Of a stretch of DNA of 5,489 nucleotides, positions 5,451 to 5,489 are shown one piece after another. Location: NCBI GenBank assembly GCA_947625455.1, contig CANQOJ010000152.1, positions 1-5,489 on the forward strand, written 5' to 3'. The translations under genes were made by a program, and so were the position numbers. The notes under the pieces were generated by a model that was given only the letters and a program-made list of their open reading frames with translations, was not told the DNA's origin and did not search any database. The stretch comes from an uncultured Clostridia bacterium. GTDB lineage: Bacteria > Bacillota > Clostridia > Oscillospirales > Ruminococcaceae. Numbering within the stretch: position 1 is the first letter of the stretch; every line of letters begins with the position of its first letter.

Positions 5451-5460
5451 AGGAGTTATT

Positions 5461-5489
5461 ATGTCAACAGTATTCAGAGTTGAAAAGAA
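5461..5489 (+). CDS. Start of a gene running off the window, possibly a DnaD/replication-initiator-like helix-turn-helix protein
   Basis: Nine complete codons are visible, giving MSTVFRVEK. The start is well supported by AGGAG five bases upstream (5451-5455). The N-terminus resembles that of Clostridial phage- or plasmid-type helix-turn-helix proteins of the replication-initiator/DnaD kind, which commonly begin with M-S-x-V-F-R-V-E-K. That is a memory-based match over nine residues only, so the product is tentative. It is transcribed away from the SPFH operon. Confidence 0.6.

Overview
The window looks like chromosomal DNA of a low-to-mid GC Firmicute, most likely class Clostridia. This is an inference from AAGGAG-type ribosome binding sites ahead of most genes, a textbook sigma-A promoter, the pth-mfd gene order, and an SPFH/zinc-ribbon protein of a type common in gut Clostridia. 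There is no marker gene that fixes the species.

Four genes lie head to tail on the minus strand. In transcription order they are: an SPFH-domain protein with three C-terminal zinc ribbons (4872-3538); a 178-residue protein of unknown function two bases downstream (3535-2999); peptidyl-tRNA hydrolase pth (2925-2299); and the N-terminal half of the transcription-repair coupling factor mfd (1909 to beyond position 1). A perfect-consensus promoter (TTGACA, 17 bp, TATAAT) at 4943-4915 drives the first gene and may serve the whole run. A short GC-rich hairpin whose pairing only works in the minus-strand RNA sits between the unknown gene and pth. On the plus strand, a further gene begins at 5461 and leaves the window after nine codons.

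The two long non-coding stretches (1910-2298 between pth and mfd, and 4873-5460 between the divergent genes) are largely built from repeats. Each carries one copy of the same element of about 260 bp, in opposite orientations. The element has a heptanucleotide tract at one end (units like TTAGAGG/CTAGAGG), then a stretch of about 43 bp shared by both copies (GAGTTGAAGTCAA ... AAAAGTTGTTTGT), a poorly conserved spacer, and a foldback core of about 139 bp. The core is a branched palindrome: an outer stem of 18-20 bp, a 16-bp stem-loop, and a 10-bp stem with a 3-nt loop. The outer stem differs between copies at two positions, and both arms have changed together so that pairing is kept. In both copies the heptad end faces the start of the downstream gene (mfd in one case, the 5461 gene in the other).

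The housekeeping genes are ordinary. The points worth a second look are the foldback/heptad element, its insertion inside the pth-mfd transcription unit, the tandem heptad arrays, the putative operator before the 5461 gene, and the tightly coupled SPFH/unknown-protein pair. No CRISPR array, tRNA, rRNA or transposase gene is visible.
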